A stretch of 64,000 bases of DNA from contig JAFYQJ010000014.1 of NCBI GenBank assembly GCA_017547145.1, positions 1 through 64,000 of the forward strand, read 5' to 3'. The notes under the pieces are model-generated. The model had not been told where the DNA came from. It saw only the letters and a list, made by a program, of their open reading frames with translations, and did not search any database. A program made the translations under genes and the position numbers. This stretch comes from Paludibacteraceae bacterium. Lineage in GTDB: Bacteria > Bacteroidota > Bacteroidia > Bacteroidales > Paludibacteraceae. Every line of letters begins with the position of its first letter. Position 1 is the first letter of the stretch. Below, in pieces: positions 26,175-35,411 of this stretch.

Positions 26175-26233
26175 GGGCACTCCTTGTTGTCTTTCTTCAG
26201 ATGAATTTGGACTTTATGGGGTGTTCGTTTTTT
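26175..26233 (+). terminator. Possible terminator after mlaD
   Basis: GGGCACTCC can pair with GGGGTGTTC (including G-U pairs) around a long loop, followed by six T. The loop is long, so confidence is moderate. Confidence 0.5.
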
Positions 26234-26460
26234 ATGTATTTATTTGCATTTTATTGTAAGTCCTTATAAATTAGGAATTAAGGATAAAAATATTGTTTTT
26301 GTAATGTGTAGATAATGAGGGGGTTGTGTTTAATGCTTTGTTGTTGAGTATTTTAAGGATTTGTTGAATTAACCTTTGTGTGATTTGTTTTTAAGTTATT
26401 GGTAAAAATATTACTTTTGTCCCCCCAATCAGAAAAATACTTGTTAAGAAAAATAGAAAA
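26234..26460 (+). promoter_or_regulatory. dnaA upstream region with promoter and one DnaA-box-like site
   Basis: The gap before dnaA is AT-rich and holds no gene. TACTTTTG at 26412-26419 matches TAnnTTTG, 41 nt before the dnaA ATG. A 9-mer at 26307-26315 reads TTATCTACA on the minus strand, one mismatch from the canonical DnaA box, and may mediate autoregulation. No cluster of such boxes is visible, so there is no case for oriC here. Confidence 0.5.
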
Positions 26461-27861
26461 ATGAATTGTAAGGAATTGTGGAATCGGTGTTTGGTCGTGC
26501 TTAAGGATAATGTTCCTGAAGCGGTTTATACGACTTGGTTTGCACCAATTGTGCCATTGAAATATGAGCACAATGAGATTTTGCTACAACTTCCAAGTAT
26601 GTTTTTCTATGAACTTATCGAAGAAAGGTATGCTGGGTTACTATGTGCTACATTAGAAAAAGAAGCTGGTAGACCAATTAAGTTACTTTATAATGTATTA
26701 GTTGATAAATCGGAGAATAAATCATCGACACCGATATTCCCTTCTTCTCAAGAAGAAAAAGAAGAGCCTGTAAAGAGTGTTGTGAAAACTTCTGCTCCAG
26801 CTTTGCCATGGGATAACAATGTTTTCCCTCAAGATTTGGATCCTCAATTAAATCCTATCTATAACTTTAATACTTTTATAGAAGGAAGGTGTAATAAATT
26901 GGCTAGAACTGCTGGAGTCAGTATAGCTAATGATCCTGGTCGTACACCATTCAATCCTTTATTTATATTTGGACAATCTGGTGTTGGGAAAACGCATCTT
27001 GCTCAAGCCATTGGTTTAATGGCAAAACAATTGAATCCAGAGAAACGTGTGCTTTATGTTTCTGCCAATTTGTTTTGCATTCAATTTACAGATGCTATAC
27101 GATTTAATAAATCAAATGATTTTTTAAACTTTTATCAAAGTATAGATGTTTTGATAATAGATGATATACAAACTTTAGCAGGAAAGGATAAAACGCAGCA
27201 AACATTTTTCCATATTTTTAATCATTTGCACCAAATGGGTAAGCAGTTGATTTTAACTTCTGATAAAGCACCAAGTGCATTGCAAGGAATGGAAGAGCGT
27301 TTGTTAACTCGTTTTAAATGGGGGTTGACGGTAGAAATTGAAAAGCCTGACTATGATTTGCGTAGATCTATATTAAAAAATAAAATTTATAAAGATGGGT
27401 TAGACATTCCTGAAGATGTTATTGATTATATTGCAGCTAATGTAATTGATAATGTTCGTGATTTGGAAGGAGTGTTGTTGTCGTTGTTAGCTCACTCTAC
27501 GTTTATCGATGAAAAAATTGATATGAATTTGGCGGTGAAAGTTGTTGAAAAGATAGTAAATACTATGCCAATTGAACTTTCGCCAGAAAAAATACGAGAA
27601 GTGGTTTGTGATTATTTCTCTGTTTCAGAAGATTCTGTAGCATCAAAATCTAGGGTGCGTGCTGTAGCGAATGCTCGTCATATAGCAATGTATCTTTCAA
27701 AGCAAATGACGAAAAAATCGTTGTCGGAGATTGGCCGTGCAGTAGGAGGTAGAGATCATGCTACGGTCTTGCATTCTTGTTCGGTAGTCAATGACTTAAT
27801 GGATACGGATAAGGAATTTAAAAATCACGTAGAGGAAATAGAAAAGATATTAAAGCGATAA
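26461..27861 (+). CDS. dnaA: Chromosomal replication initiator protein DnaA
   Basis: AAA+ initiator (466 aa) that binds DnaA boxes and melts oriC. Domain I (residues 1-85: YTTWFAPIVPL) is followed by a short variable linker, then AAA+ domain III with Walker A GQSGVGKT at 171-178, Walker B VLIIDDIQ, sensor LTSDKAPS and the arginine-bearing EERLLTRF. Domain IV carries the box-recognition motif GGRDHATVLHSC near the C-terminus. dnaN and recF are not adjacent. A strong terminator follows. Confidence 0.97.
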   Translation: MNCKELWNRCLVVLKDNVPEAVYTTWFAPIVPLKYEHNEILLQLPSMFFYELIEERYAGLLCATLEKEAGRPIKLLYNVLVDKSENKSSTPIFPSSQEEKEEPVKSVVKTSAPALPWDNNVFPQDLDPQLNPIYNFNTFIEGRCNKLARTAGVSIANDPGRTPFNPLFIFGQSGVGKTHLAQAIGLMAKQLNPEKRVLYVSANLFCIQFTDAIRFNKSNDFLNFYQSIDVLIIDDIQTLAGKDKTQQTFFHIFNHLHQMGKQLILTSDKAPSALQGMEERLLTRFKWGLTVEIEKPDYDLRRSILKNKIYKDGLDIPEDVIDYIAANVIDNVRDLEGVLLSLLAHSTFIDEKIDMNLAVKVVEKIVNTMPIELSPEKIREVVCDYFSVSEDSVASKSRVRAVANARHIAMYLSKQMTKKSLSEIGRAVGGRDHATVLHSCSVVNDLMDTDKEFKNHVEEIEKILKR

Positions 27862-27884
27862 TTATTATAACTATTCGTATGAGG

Positions 27885-27909
27885 AACTTTGCTTTTGCAA
27901 AGTTTTTTC
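27885..27909 (+). terminator. Terminator after dnaA
   Basis: AACTTTGC/GCAAAGTT 8-bp stem with TTTT loop followed by a T-rich tract, 23 nt past the dnaA stop. Confidence 0.88.
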
Positions 27910-27975
27910 TTTTTTATAACCTTTGATAGTTCGTTTTAAAACATTATTTTTGACTCAATTTTAAAGTATGTAATT

Positions 27976-28512
27976 ATGGTATATAGATTTGTAATATTCT
28001 CTGATGAAGTTGATAATTTTTACAGAGAAATAAAAATTGATGCAGATGCTACATTTTTCGATTTTCATAATGTAATATTAGATTCTGTGAATTATGAAAA
28101 AAATCAAATAACATCATTTTTTTTATGTTCTGAACAATGGGAGCGTGAGCAGGAAGTAACCTTGTTTGATATGGATTCAAGCTCGGAATATGATAATTTG
28201 GTGATGGATAAGGTTGAATTGCGTGATTTGATAACAGAAGAAAGACAGCGATTGATGTATATGTTTGATAACGTGTCTGATCGAGCTTTCTTTATCGAAT
28301 TGAGAGAAATTATATTAGGTACTCATTTAGAGCAGCCAATTTGCTCTTTGTCAAAAGGAGTTCCTCCTATTCAGTTGCAAACATTAGATGATTTATCAGC
28401 AAGTAATACAGATGTAGTTGATTTAGATTTTTATGGTGATGATGATTTTGACCTTGATGAATTAGGGGATGATGGATTTGAAAATATAGATTTTAACGAC
28501 CCTAATTTTTGA
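27976..28512 (+). CDS. PRiA4_ORF3 (IS1096 passenger-like) domain protein
   Basis: 178-aa cytoplasmic protein. The N-terminal 125 residues fit the plasmid pRiA4b ORF-3-like fold (YRFVIFSDEVDNFYREIKID, ATFFDFHNVILDSV, FFLCSEQWEREQEVTL, RLMYMFD). The C-terminal 40 residues are extremely acidic (clusters of Asp and Glu). The family was named from mobile elements but is widespread as ordinary chromosomal genes in Bacteroidota. Function unknown; it sits 13 nt before miaA and is probably co-transcribed with it. Confidence 0.82.
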   Translation: MVYRFVIFSDEVDNFYREIKIDADATFFDFHNVILDSVNYEKNQITSFFLCSEQWEREQEVTLFDMDSSSEYDNLVMDKVELRDLITEERQRLMYMFDNVSDRAFFIELREIILGTHLEQPICSLSKGVPPIQLQTLDDLSASNTDVVDLDFYGDDDFDLDELGDDGFENIDFNDPNF

Positions 28513-28525
28513 TGATTTTCTAAAT

Positions 28526-29449
28526 ATGCAGAAAGAAAAGACTTTAGTTGTTTTGTTAGGACCGACGGGTGTCGGAAAAACTGAGTTGAGTTTACGTTTG
28601 GCCGAAAAACTAAAATCTCCTATAGTTTCTGCAGATTCTCGACAATTTTATAGAGAATTAAAAATAGGTACTGCGACACCTACAGATGTGCAACTTAAAC
28701 GAGTTGCACATTATTTTATTGCAAATAAATCTATAACCGAAACTTATAGTTGTGGACAATATGAAATAGATGCATTAAATTTATTATCTCAATTGTTTTT
28801 AAAAAATGATGTGGTATTTTTAGTAGGAGGATCGATGCTTTATGTAGATGCAGTCTGTAAAGGTATTGATGATTTGCCAACGATAGATCCTTTTGTTCGT
28901 GAAGAAATGCAGTTACTTTATAAAGAAAAAGGTCTAGATTTTTTAAGAAATCAATTAAAGTTAGTTGATCCTGTGTATTATAAGAAGGTGGATCTTAGCA
29001 ATGCTAAAAGAATTATTCATGCTTTAGAAATTTATATGATGACAAAGCAACCGTTTTCTTCTTTTCATAAAAAAACTATAAAAGAACGTCCTTTTCGTAT
29101 TTTGAAGATAGGATTGAATAGAGATAGGGAGGAACTTTATGGTATGATTAATAGTCGTGTTGATGAAATGATAAAAAGTGGACTAGAGAACGAGGCCTGT
29201 GGTTTGTTGCCTTATAAAGAAAAAAATGCTTTAAATACTGTTGGATATAAAGAACTGTTTAAGGTTTTTGAGGGAGAGTGGACAATAGATTTTGCCATTG
29301 AGAAGATTAAAAAAAATACTCGTAATTATGCAAAAAAGCAGATTACGTGGTTTAAAAAAGATGAGTCGGTTTGTTGGTTTCATCCTTCAGATTATAATGC
29401 CGTAGAAAATTATTTGTTTCAAAAGTTAGGCGAAAGTTATAATGTTTGA
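28526..29449 (+). CDS. miaA: tRNA dimethylallyltransferase
   Basis: MiaA (307 aa) transfers a dimethylallyl group to N6 of A37 in tRNAs reading UNN codons. P-loop GPTGVGKT at residues 12-19, then SADSRQFY, GTATPT, HYFI, LVGGSMLYVDAV and the C-terminal NTVGYKE and TRNYAKKQITWFKK signatures. The sequence is complete. Its stop lies inside the next gene (8-nt overlap). Confidence 0.96.
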   Translation: MQKEKTLVVLLGPTGVGKTELSLRLAEKLKSPIVSADSRQFYRELKIGTATPTDVQLKRVAHYFIANKSITETYSCGQYEIDALNLLSQLFLKNDVVFLVGGSMLYVDAVCKGIDDLPTIDPFVREEMQLLYKEKGLDFLRNQLKLVDPVYYKKVDLSNAKRIIHALEIYMMTKQPFSSFHKKTIKERPFRILKIGLNRDREELYGMINSRVDEMIKSGLENEACGLLPYKEKNALNTVGYKELFKVFEGEWTIDFAIEKIKKNTRNYAKKQITWFKKDESVCWFHPSDYNAVENYLFQKLGESYNV

Positions 29450-30065
29450 TTATATATTAAAAGGTATTTTTATTGGGTTGTTAGTTTCTATTCCCGTAGG
29501 ACCTATTGGGGTATTATGTATTCAAAGAACTCTTAATAAGGGGAAATGGTATGGAATTATATCAGGATTGGGTGCTACAACTTCCGATCTTATTTATGCA
29601 TTAATAGCAGTTTTTTGTTTGAGTTTTGTTGAATCTTTTATTGAGGAATATAGATTAATTATTCAGTTGGTGGCGAGTTTTGTTGTTTTGCTTTTTGGAG
29701 TATATATTTTTAGAAGTAATCCGGTTCGGCAACTTTCAGTGCAAAAGCGAAATAAAACTAATTATTTTAATGCTTATGTTTCCGCATTTGCTTTATGTGT
29801 TACAAATCCATTGATTTTGTTTTTATTTATTGGTTTGTTTGCCCGATTTTCTTTTTTTGCACCACAAGATTCTTTTTCGTATATAATAATAGGTCTTTTA
29901 TCGGTGTTGATAGGAGCTTTTTCTTGGTGGGTACTATTGAATTCTGTTGTTGATATTTTTCGAAAAAAGATAAATGTAAGAGGTCTGTGGTTGGTAAATA
30001 AGGTTACTGGAGTGTTGATAATAATTTTATCATTAGGTGGAGTACTATATACCTTGCTTTATTAA
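29442..30065 (+). CDS. LysE/RhtB family transporter
   Basis: Inner-membrane protein (207 aa) with about six hydrophobic segments, of the LysE/RhtB amino-acid exporter superfamily. The N-terminal IGLLVSIPVGPIGVLCIQRTLNKGKWYG is characteristic, as is CVTNPLILFLFIGLF in the middle. Substrate cannot be inferred. Overlap with miaA by 8 nt implies translational coupling. Confidence 0.87.
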   Translation: MFDYILKGIFIGLLVSIPVGPIGVLCIQRTLNKGKWYGIISGLGATTSDLIYALIAVFCLSFVESFIEEYRLIIQLVASFVVLLFGVYIFRSNPVRQLSVQKRNKTNYFNAYVSAFALCVTNPLILFLFIGLFARFSFFAPQDSFSYIIIGLLSVLIGAFSWWVLLNSVVDIFRKKINVRGLWLVNKVTGVLIIILSLGGVLYTLLY

Positions 30066-30171
30066 AAAAAACAAAAAAAAGATTTTTATTTATTAAAAAG
30101 ATAAAAAAAACAATTACCTTTACCGCAAATTTGATGTAAAAGGATGCAGTATAAATCTTGATTTTTTTAGA

Positions 30172-30179
30172 TAATTTTG
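30172..30179 (+). promoter_or_regulatory. Promoter -7 box for susC-like gene
   Basis: TAATTTTG matches TAnnTTTG about 60 nt before the chosen susC start. The upstream element is not at consensus spacing. Confidence 0.45.
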
Positions 30180-30239
30180 TATTCTTTTGAAAATCAGGTA
30201 TTTGTTATTTTATAAATGTTGAATAGTATTTTAATTTTT

Positions 30240-33200
30240 ATGAAAAAAGTAAAAGCGTGTTTTAAAAGTGGAGTTTTCGCACTTAAAACGTTCTTGAATA
30301 TAAGAATGTTTTTGTTGATTACTCTTTTAGGAGGTGTTTCGTATGCGAATGCTCAAAAGATTGGTGGAGTAATCGTTGATGAGTTTAATGAGCCTCTTAT
30401 TGGTGCGAGTGTTCAAATTAAAGGAACAACAGTAGGTACAGTAACTGATTTTGATGGAAACTTTGAACTTACAGTTTCTGGGCCAAAAGACGTTCTTGTT
30501 TTCTCGTATCTTGGTTATCAAGATCAAGAGTTGGCAGTGGGGAAAAATACCGCTTTCCGAATCAAAATGGAGCCTGATAACGAAATGCTGGAAGAAGTAG
30601 TGGTAACTGCCATGGGTATTGAGAAGAAAGCAAAATCGTTGACTTATGCTACGCAATCGGTTTCGGGGGCAGAATTAACGCGTGCTAAAGACTCTCACTT
30701 GGCAACTTCGCTTCAAGGTAAAATGGCGGGTCTTGTTATTACGCCAAACTCTTCTGGTGCTGGTGGTGGTTCTTCTAAAATAACATTACGTGGTCAAACT
30801 TCTTTGTTGGGAAATAATGATGCGTTAATTGTAATAGACGGTATTCCTATGTCTAATGGTGCTGCAGGGCAAGTTGGAGTAGGTGATATGGTTTATAGTG
30901 GAGGTCGTGATGGTGGTGACCCATTGTCTAACATAAACTCTGATGACATTGCGAGTGTTACTGTATTAAAAGGAGCTAATGCTGCAGCTCTTTATGGTAG
31001 TAAGGCGAACAATGGTGTTGTGCTTATAACAACAAAGACAGGTCGTGAAGGTGCTGTTCGTGTAGACCTTTCAAGTAATACTACATTTGAAACACCATTG
31101 TGTCTTCCAAAACTTCAAAGTGTATATGGTGGTAATGTGTTAGGTAACGCTTCTACAGGTTATCAAGTAACATCTTTGAACTGGAATAAAAAGAAATTGG
31201 CTGATTATACAGCCGCAGAAAAACAATTGTATTCTGCTTATATGCCATACTTTACAACAACACCACAAGATAATATAGGAAATTATTTTAAATTAGGAAC
31301 TAACTTTAATAATACGATTTCTATTAATGGTGGTTCTGAAAATGCACAATCTTATTTCTCTTATGGTAATACTACTGCTAATGGTATTCAAGAGAAGAAT
31401 ACATTCTCTCGTCATAATTTATTCTTCAAACAAAATTTCCTTTTGTTTAATAAGTATTTGAAAATAGATATCTCTGCTAACTATATTAATCAAAAAGTAG
31501 AAAATGTTCCAAATTCGGGTGAAGGTTTTAACCCATTGTATGCTATATATAAAGTAGGTAGAGATATAGATATGAGTTATTTTAGAGCTAACTATAAACG
31601 TGTGGCAACTACAGTAGCTGATGCAACTATAGGTAACTCTTTCTATACAAGATTGTTAGGACAAGATATTCAAAACTGGGCATGGAATGACGAAAACTAT
31701 AACAACCCTTATTGGTTGTTAAATAAAACGTTTGCATATCGTACTACAAATCGTTTGATTTTAAATGGTTCTGCAAATGTTAAGATTATAGATGGATTAA
31801 ATGCTCAAGTACGTTTTAGTCGTGACCAAACTGATACTAAAGATGAATCAGGACGTTATGCAACAGCGATGTTTAAACAAGTAAACTCTTCGTCTTATTA
31901 TTTAAGTCAAGGTAAGAATGTGGAATTGTTTACTGACTTCATTATTACATTTAATAGAAAATTTGCTGATGTAATTGATGTTAATGCTACCGTCGGAGGT
32001 AGTTATAATAAGATTAATTATAGTGGTTATTCTATTTCTGGTGGTGCCGATACTGCAGGTTTGGTTAACTATTTTGCTTTCGACAATTGGGATTATTGGC
32101 GTTCAGGAACACGCTACGAAGGACATTATGATGCTGGTTTTGGAGCATCTGAAAGTTGGAGTGATAACTGGAATGCTGGTGCGTTTGCTTCTGTACAAGT
32201 AGGTTTGTGGGATAAAGCTTATATTGACGCAAGTTATCGTCATGATTGGTCAAAAGCTTTCCAACAATTTAGAAATAGTGTTGTAACATTGAAAGATAAA
32301 AATGGAGATCCATTGTTAGATAAAGATGGTAAACCACGCACTAAACCAGCAAAAACATCATTTGGTTATTACTCAGTAGGTGCAAACTTCTTGTTAAAAG
32401 ATTTGTTTAATATTAAGAACAAGAAAATTAACATAATGAAGTTGAGAGCTTCTTATTCTGAAGTAGGTAACTCTATACCAAACTCGTTGTATGGATCTTA
32501 TACTTACAATCCTGTAACTGGTAAATATAGTGGTGCATCTATGGAATTTGAAGATCCTCAACCAGAAACAACTCGTTCTTTTGAGCTTGGTTATGATATG
32601 GCGATGTTTAACAATGCTTTTGATTTTGACGTAACTTATTATTATAGCGTATTAGCAAATCAGTATTTGTCAACATCAACACAAGCAGGTATTAGTCGCC
32701 CTGTAAACTCGGGTAAAATACGTAATACTGGTATTGAGTTTACCGCTAATTATAATTGGAATATCACAAAAGATTTTTCTTGGAAAACAGGTTTGAACTT
32801 CTCTTATAATGCAAATAAGATACTTTCAACTTATGATGATGGAAAAGAGTACTCTATGGGATGGGATATGGCAGGTTTCTTGATTAAATTTAAGCCAGGT
32901 GCTGCTTATGGTGACTTGTATACTCGTACATGGAATCGTGACGACAATGGTGTGATTAACACCACATCTTTGGTTGCTTCTGCTATCGATCATTATGCAG
33001 GAAATTCTATGTCGCCATTCTTCTATGGTTGGAACAATACATTCAGTTATAAAGATTTTACTTTCTATTTCTTGTTAGATGGTAAAATTGGAGGTAAGGT
33101 GCTTTCTTACACACAAGCAAAACTTGACTATTGGGGAGTGTCAGCAGCTACAGGAATTGATCGTGATGGATATATTCAATTGCCAGACAGACAATATGTT

Positions 33201-33494
33201 ACGGTGGAAAAATATTATCAATCTATTGGTACTACACCAACTGATAACTATGTATATGATGCATCTAACTTACGTTTAAGAGAGTTGTCTTTGGGGTATA
33301 CATTTAGAAACTTATTAGGAAATTCAAAGAACTTGTCGTTGTCTTTTGTAGCAAGAAACTTATGCTTCTTGTATAAAGCAGCTCCAATGGATCCAGATAT
33401 TTCTTCTTCAACAGCTAATGGTGCTGGTGGTATCGATGCGTTTGCATTCCCAACAACAAGAAGTTATGGTTTAAATATCAAAGTAACATTCTAA
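30240..33494 (+). CDS. SusC/RagA family TonB-linked outer membrane protein
   Basis: Outer-membrane TonB-dependent transporter (1,084 aa) pairing with a SusD-type lipoprotein to import oligomeric nutrients. Signal peptide ends near YANAQ; a CarboxypepD_reg-like domain follows (IVDEFNEPLIGASVQIKGT), then the TonB box region (LEEVVVTAMG), the plug (LQGKMAGLVIT, LRGQTSLLGNND, VIDGIPMSNG, VLKGANAAALYGSKANNGVVLITTK as separate short motifs) and a 22-strand type barrel ending in an aromatic residue (IKVTF). The ATG at 30240 is preferred over 30216 for its signal peptide. No glycosidase, protease or regulator is adjacent, so substrate is unknown. Confidence 0.93.
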   Translation: MKKVKACFKSGVFALKTFLNIRMFLLITLLGGVSYANAQKIGGVIVDEFNEPLIGASVQIKGTTVGTVTDFDGNFELTVSGPKDVLVFSYLGYQDQELAVGKNTAFRIKMEPDNEMLEEVVVTAMGIEKKAKSLTYATQSVSGAELTRAKDSHLATSLQGKMAGLVITPNSSGAGGGSSKITLRGQTSLLGNNDALIVIDGIPMSNGAAGQVGVGDMVYSGGRDGGDPLSNINSDDIASVTVLKGANAAALYGSKANNGVVLITTKTGREGAVRVDLSSNTTFETPLCLPKLQSVYGGNVLGNASTGYQVTSLNWNKKKLADYTAAEKQLYSAYMPYFTTTPQDNIGNYFKLGTNFNNTISINGGSENAQSYFSYGNTTANGIQEKNTFSRHNLFFKQNFLLFNKYLKIDISANYINQKVENVPNSGEGFNPLYAIYKVGRDIDMSYFRANYKRVATTVADATIGNSFYTRLLGQDIQNWAWNDENYNNPYWLLNKTFAYRTTNRLILNGSANVKIIDGLNAQVRFSRDQTDTKDESGRYATAMFKQVNSSSYYLSQGKNVELFTDFIITFNRKFADVIDVNATVGGSYNKINYSGYSISGGADTAGLVNYFAFDNWDYWRSGTRYEGHYDAGFGASESWSDNWNAGAFASVQVGLWDKAYIDASYRHDWSKAFQQFRNSVVTLKDKNGDPLLDKDGKPRTKPAKTSFGYYSVGANFLLKDLFNIKNKKINIMKLRASYSEVGNSIPNSLYGSYTYNPVTGKYSGASMEFEDPQPETTRSFELGYDMAMFNNAFDFDVTYYYSVLANQYLSTSTQAGISRPVNSGKIRNTGIEFTANYNWNITKDFSWKTGLNFSYNANKILSTYDDGKEYSMGWDMAGFLIKFKPGAAYGDLYTRTWNRDDNGVINTTSLVASAIDHYAGNSMSPFFYGWNNTFSYKDFTFYFLLDGKIGGKVLSYTQAKLDYWGVSAATGIDRDGYIQLPDRQYVTVEKYYQSIGTTPTDNYVYDASNLRLRELSLGYTFRNLLGNSKNLSLSFVARNLCFLYKAAPMDPDISSSTANGAGGIDAFAFPTTRSYGLNIKVTF

Positions 33495-33521
33495 TTTTAG
33501 TAAAAAATAAAATATAAAAAT

Positions 33522-35318
33522 ATGAAAACGATAATAACTAAAATTAACAAATTATTTGCTGTACTATTATTTGTACCATTATTAATTGCTTGCGAAGACG
33601 TTAATTATGGTCCACAGGCGGGTACTACAAGTGATGGAACTGATAAAAGTGGTTATGGTTCAAACGTTGCATTGGCTGACGTAACTGAAGCTTCTATGGA
33701 AGGACAGTTGCAAACGGCTATGGATTATTTGATCGATATTCGTATCCATAAATATCAATATCAAAGAAGTTTGAGTATTGATGTTTTTGCAGGTTATTTC
33801 TGCCAAACTCATAACTATGATGGACGTCAGCCAACTACTTATTATTACCCAAATAATCCATTTATTCGTGGTATAATTGGTGAATCAACAAAACTTTATG
33901 CGTTGGTCGCTCCAGCAATTGCTTATGGTACTTCGTTTGGTCGTTCGGATTTGGCTGCTATTGGTAGAATCTTATATGCTTATAGTATGCAATGTTTGAC
34001 TGATGCTATGGGACCAGTTGCTTATCATGATATGAAGGTTTTGAAAGAGGATTATCCTATCACTTATTCTTCAAGTGAAGAAGCATACGATTCTATTATA
34101 GCTGATTTGAGATGTGCAGTTGATACTTTGATGAAATATCAACCTACTATCAATCAATTGATGAAGGTAGAAGGTAAGGAAAAAGGTTCTCCTTGTTCTT
34201 GGGAATGGCAACGTTGGGTGAAGTTTGCTAATTCTATTCAGTTGCGTATGGCTATTACAATGGCAAATGTTAAACCTCAAAAAGCTCAAGAAATAGCAGA
34301 ATTTGCGATTAATCATGAGATTGGAGTGTTGGAAGAAGATGATGATGATATTGCGTTTAGTGCAAAAGAAAATCTTCAAAGATATCCTAGCGGTGAACAA
34401 GGGCAAAATCATCCTTTGTTTACAATTGCAAACTCATGGAATGATATTCGTTTGGGAGCTACATTAGAAAATATTTTGAAACGTTATGAGCATCCATTGC
34501 TTGAACATTATTTCGTGAAAAATGGTTTAGGTGGTACTCCTGGTATGCAAGATCATATTTACGATCGTCGTACCAATGCTATTGCTTGCCCTAAAGGAAC
34601 ACAATATGTGGGTATCCGTCAAGGTGTAATGTTGCGTACGCGTTCTTCTGTAAAAGAAAATCCTTATCTTGCTTATACTTCTTTGTCTTTGGAAAATGTG
34701 GCTTCAAAAATGGATTATCCTTGGATAAAAGTTGCTGAAGTATTGTTCTGCCGTGCTGAAGGTGCTTTGAGAGGATGGAATATGGGTGGTACTGCTCAAG
34801 AATTTTACGAAGCTGGTATTCGTCGTGGTTTCTCTGATATTGATGAAGTTGGAAAATATTTCTCTTATAAAGAAAAAACAGCTGTTAAAAAGGTTGATTA
34901 TGTTGACTATTTCGATCAAGATAATAATATTGAAGGTCGTGTAAATGTGGGAGTTAAATGGGATGAAGGAGATGATAAAGAATTGAAGTTAGAAAAAATT
35001 ATTACTCAAAAATGGATTGCAAACTTCCCAATGGGATTAGAGGCTTGGACTAACTTCCGTCGTACTGGATATCCTAGAATGTTCCCTGTTAAAATTAACT
35101 TGTGGACTGTAGGACGTGTAGACGATGAAATTCAAATTCGTCGTATTCCACACGATGAAGCACCTACTTTGAGTGATGATTTGGAAAACTACAACAAATA
35201 CGTATTACCAAAATGTGAAGGTGGTATCAATGAAGGTGGTAATCCATTGTGGTGGGATATTTCGTCTACTTGGTCAAAAGGTCCAGATGGATTAGTAATA
35301 CCAAAGAATAATCTATAA
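33522..35318 (+). CDS. SusD/RagB family nutrient-binding lipoprotein
   Basis: Surface lipoprotein (598 aa; lipobox LIAC, Cys24) that caps the SusC-type transporter and captures substrate. The fold is suggested by paired helices with TPR-like spacing (IDIRIHKYQYQRS, AAIGRILYAYSMQCLTDAMGPVAYHD as short motifs) and the late KIITQKWIANFPMGLEAWTNFRRTGYPR region typical of SusD_2-type proteins. It begins 27 nt after the susC-like gene and is followed by a terminator, so the two form a bicistronic unit. Confidence 0.92.
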   Translation: MKTIITKINKLFAVLLFVPLLIACEDVNYGPQAGTTSDGTDKSGYGSNVALADVTEASMEGQLQTAMDYLIDIRIHKYQYQRSLSIDVFAGYFCQTHNYDGRQPTTYYYPNNPFIRGIIGESTKLYALVAPAIAYGTSFGRSDLAAIGRILYAYSMQCLTDAMGPVAYHDMKVLKEDYPITYSSSEEAYDSIIADLRCAVDTLMKYQPTINQLMKVEGKEKGSPCSWEWQRWVKFANSIQLRMAITMANVKPQKAQEIAEFAINHEIGVLEEDDDDIAFSAKENLQRYPSGEQGQNHPLFTIANSWNDIRLGATLENILKRYEHPLLEHYFVKNGLGGTPGMQDHIYDRRTNAIACPKGTQYVGIRQGVMLRTRSSVKENPYLAYTSLSLENVASKMDYPWIKVAEVLFCRAEGALRGWNMGGTAQEFYEAGIRRGFSDIDEVGKYFSYKEKTAVKKVDYVDYFDQDNNIEGRVNVGVKWDEGDDKELKLEKIITQKWIANFPMGLEAWTNFRRTGYPRMFPVKINLWTVGRVDDEIQIRRIPHDEAPTLSDDLENYNKYVLPKCEGGINEGGNPLWWDISSTWSKGPDGLVIPKNNL

Positions 35319-35342
35319 GATAATTAATCAAGAATCAGGTGA

Positions 35343-35375
35343 GGAAGTTGCAAAAATGTAACTTCCTTTCTTTTT
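35343..35375 (+). terminator. Terminator after susD-like gene
   Basis: GGAAGTT/AACTTCC stem with a 10-nt loop followed by a T-rich tract. Confidence 0.85.
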
Positions 35376-35389
35376 ATGCTTAAAATGCT

Positions 35390-35397
35390 TAATTTTG
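35390..35397 (+). promoter_or_regulatory. Promoter -7 box for ahcY
   Basis: TAATTTTG matches TAnnTTTG, 14 nt before the ahcY ATG, just after the susD terminator. The resulting leader would be very short. Confidence 0.5.
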
Positions 35398-35411
35398 CAA
35401 AAAAATAATAT

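Noticed and set aside
26142-26460. Chromosomal origin of replication next to dnaA
   Set aside because: Only one DnaA-box-like site and no DUE-like array was seen; the position of dnaA alone is not evidence in this phylum.
27976-28512. Possible insertion sequence because of the IS1096 passenger-like domain
   Set aside because: No transposase, terminal repeats or target duplication; the family occurs widely as chromosomal genes and the gene fits the miaA operon.
30240-35318. Polysaccharide utilisation locus
   Set aside because: Only SusC and SusD are present; no carbohydrate-active enzyme or regulator lies within reach.
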